DNA of 64,000 bases, taken from the NCBI GenBank assembly GCA_016873995.1, contig VGVR01000007.1, positions 1 through 64,000 on the forward strand, written 5' to 3'. Position 1 is the first letter of the stretch, and the number at the start of each line of letters is the position of its first letter. The DNA is from Gemmatimonadota bacterium (GTDB taxonomy: Bacteria; Gemmatimonadota; Gemmatimonadetes; Longimicrobiales; Gaopeijiaceae). The notes under the pieces were generated by a model, which saw only the letters and a list, made by a program, of their open reading frames with translations, was not told the origin of the DNA and did no database searches. The position numbers were made by a program, and so were the translations under genes. Below are positions 62,441-64,000 of the stretch, piece after piece.

Positions 62441-64000
62441 CTACTGAAGCGCCGCGAGGGCCTCGTCGAGGGTCCCCTCTAAGTACGCCACATTGTGGAA
62501 GGCCTCCCACGCGATCGCTTGGGCCACGTAGCGCGCGTCACCTGCTGTCCGACCGACCACGACGACCCGGGTGTTGTGGTCTTCCATGGGCAAGCGCCCG
62601 TGGTCTTTCGCCAAACGGATCTCGCCGGCGTCCCTCGTGTCGAGGACGCCGCTTCGCGGGATGTTCACGGCATCTGGTAGACTCCCGGATGCGAAGGCGT
62701 CGGGCTCTCGTGCGTCGATGACCACCGCGGTACGGTCTCTCGTCAGTACGTAGCGTAGGCCGTCGGGCTCGATCACCGAGATGCCGCCGAAGGCGCGCCA
62801 GACAGGTATGCCGAGTTGATAGCGCCGTACGTTCGTGTGCCCGGCGGCCCGGAGCTCGGACGCCAGGCGGGTGCTCCTGGGGCAGTACGGTCCGTTGCAG
62901 TACAGCACCAGCGGCCGCGCGAGGTCGCCGCCGACGAGTCGGCTCACTTCGGCCACGTCCGAGACGTACATGGACATGGGCATGCCGGGCCGCGCGGCCA
63001 CGTTGAGCGCGCCCGCGACGTGGCCGATCGCGTACTCGAGGTGCGGTCGCGCGTCGAGAATGATGGCGGAGTCGTTTGCCAGGAGTTGCTGAAGCTCCTC
63101 GGTCGTGATCTCGTCACTCGCATCCGCGATGTCGACACGGGCACCGCCAATTCTTTCCACTCCCCAGAGGCCCAGGGCGATCGCGGCGACTGCCCACGGG
63201 GCTGCCTGCACGAGGGTCGACCGTCTGCGACTCCCCAGCCGTGGCGCGGCGACATCGGTCGCGGTGCCTTGCTCGGACAGCGGCGCGCCCCACGGTTCGG
63301 ACGCCCCGCGCACGAGCGCTTCACCGAACTTGGCCGCTGTGGCGTATCGATCCGCGGGGAGTCGCGCCAACGCCTTCAGCACCGCCCGATCCAGCGCCAC
63401 GGGCGCGCTCTCTCGCAGCTGACGAATCTCCTTGGGGTGTTCGGTGAGGATCCGCGCCACCACCGACTGAGCAGTCCGACCCGTGAACGGAGGTTTTCCT
63501 GTCAGCATCTCGTAGACGACGCAGCCCAGCGAGTAGACGTCGGTGCGGGCGTCGAGCCCCCGCTCCCCGGTCGCCTGTTCGGGGCTCATGTAGTACGGCG
63601 TTCCCATCGATAGACCGGCCTTGGTCAGTAGATTGTCGGCGATCGTGCTCAACGCGAGCGCGATCCCGAAGTCCGTCACCACGGCCTGGCCGTCCTGAAA
63701 GAGAACGTTTTCCGGCTTCATGTCCCGGTGGATGACACCGTGGCGATGGGCGTAGTCCAACGCGCTCGCAACCGCGCGTCCGATATCGACGGCTTCCTCG
63801 ACCGGAAGCTGCTTTTCCCGTTGGAGCCGTGCGCGGAGCGTCTCGCCCTTCACGTAGGGCATGGTGTAGTAGATCAGCCCGTCGGCCTCGCCCGAATCGA
63901 AGAGCGGTAGGATGTTCGGATGCTGGAGCGCCGCCGTGACGCGGATCTCTGCGAGGAGACGCTCGGCGCCCACGACGGCGCCCAGCTCTGGGCGAAGGAC
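62441..64000 (-). CDS. Ser/Thr protein kinase with membrane helix and two rhodanese domains (5' end outside window)
   Basis: 519 visible residues; the glycine loop and catalytic Lys lie beyond the right edge. Numbering from GTG 63973: HRDMKPENV at 82-90, DFG at 101, activation segment to SPEQA, so an active Hanks-type kinase. A helix follows at about 254-273, then rhodanese domain 1 (288-397) with the active-site Cys in VLYCNGPYC (C359), and rhodanese domain 2 (about 405-508), where the loop reads VVVGRTAGDA without Cys. Topology puts the rhodaneses in the periplasm. Such a C-terminal sensor replaces the usual PASTA or TPR domains. Confidence 0.88.
   Translation of the reverse strand, partial: VLRPELGAVVGAERLLAEIRVTAALQHPNILPLFDSGEADGLIYYTMPYVKGETLRARLQREKQLPVEEAVDIGRAVASALDYAHRHGVIHRDMKPENVLFQDGQAVVTDFGIALALSTIADNLLTKAGLSMGTPYYMSPEQATGERGLDARTDVYSLGCVVYEMLTGKPPFTGRTAQSVVARILTEHPKEIRQLRESAPVALDRAVLKALARLPADRYATAAKFGEALVRGASEPWGAPLSEQGTATDVAAPRLGSRRRSTLVQAAPWAVAAIALGLWGVERIGGARVDIADASDEITTEELQQLLANDSAIILDARPHLEYAIGHVAGALNVAARPGMPMSMYVSDVAEVSRLVGGDLARPLVLYCNGPYCPRSTRLASELRAAGHTNVRRYQLGIPVWRAFGGISVIEPDGLRYVLTRDRTAVVIDAREPDAFASGSLPDAVNIPRSGVLDTRDAGEIRLAKDHGRLPMEDHNTRVVVVGRTAGDARYVAQAIAWEAFHNVAYLEGTLDEALAALQ

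Overview
This is a high-GC, densely packed chromosomal window from a Gram-negative bacterium that is most likely an uncultured member of the Gemmatimonadota. The phylum is inferred from family content: an ADOP-type orphan MacB/FtsX permease beside a BlaI/M56-TonB locus, a SusC/SusD pair, a DUF5916 outer-membrane protein, fused 2-oxoacid:ferredoxin oxidoreductase genes, PQQ beta-propeller dehydrogenases and a membrane Ser/Thr kinase. No rRNA is present to confirm it. Starts are often GTG or TTG, and operons are stitched together by 4-bp ATGA/GTGA/TTGA overlaps.

Layout. 0-14.7 kb is mostly core genome: a BadF-type kinase (cut by the left edge), hsp20 behind a sigma-54 promoter, an inositol monophosphatase, trpS, a PilT-like ATPase, a DHDPS-family lyase behind a 12-bp tandem repeat, a secreted PPC-repeat metallopeptidase, purA, the ffh-rpsP-rimM-trmD-rplS-rnhB block and tRNA-Lys(UUU). 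14.8-24.5 kb holds a BlaI repressor with a deleted BlaR1/M56-TonB partner, an ADOP permease, an NHL lipoprotein, a PPIase/HupE pair, a frameshifted M28 peptidase and a PEBP-family protein. 24.6-43.2 kb is envelope and catabolic: SusD and a SusC with a premature stop, then a leftward set of exported enzymes (cupin, phosphotriesterase-like, Tat-exported DHDPS-like, two PQQ dehydrogenases), MarC, a cyclase-family hydrolase and a complete TRAP transporter. A 228-bp MITE-like element sits in this region. 43.3-54.9 kb has a DUF2239-MATE-phosphoesterase operon on a probably leaderless promoter, a two-component system with four 11-bp repeats in front of an outer-membrane gene, korAB, a lipoprotein and a frameshifted NhaD-like transporter. 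55-64 kb has a MetR-like LysR regulator coupled to a molybdopterin oxidoreductase, a DUF5916 protein with an 18-G coding tract, a frameshifted ECF sigma factor with an unusual anti-sigma factor, and a Ser/Thr kinase fused through a membrane helix to two rhodanese domains (cut by the right edge).

Themes. (1) Envelope regulation: a palindrome CTCCTAA-N4-TTAGGA(G/C) lies at the predicted start of blaI transcription and again 21.5 kb away before an outer-membrane beta-barrel gene. A paralogue of that gene sits behind OmpR-type repeats next to a two-component system, so two members of one family appear to be under two different regulators. (2) Lesions: six loci are broken by one nonsense codon, one indel or an internal deletion, and four of them encode surface or regulatory proteins. 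One indel is in a G8 tract, and another surface gene carries an intact G18 tract. This is compatible with phase variation, pseudogene decay or assembly error, and the sequence alone cannot separate these. (3) Unusual fusions: kinase-TM-rhodanese-rhodanese, and zinc-finger anti-sigma with a carboxypeptidase-regulatory domain and a TonB-box-like motif.

No intergenic gap exceeds about 300 bases. The longest are 776-1052 (sigma-54 promoter) and 31963-32224 (MITE-like element).
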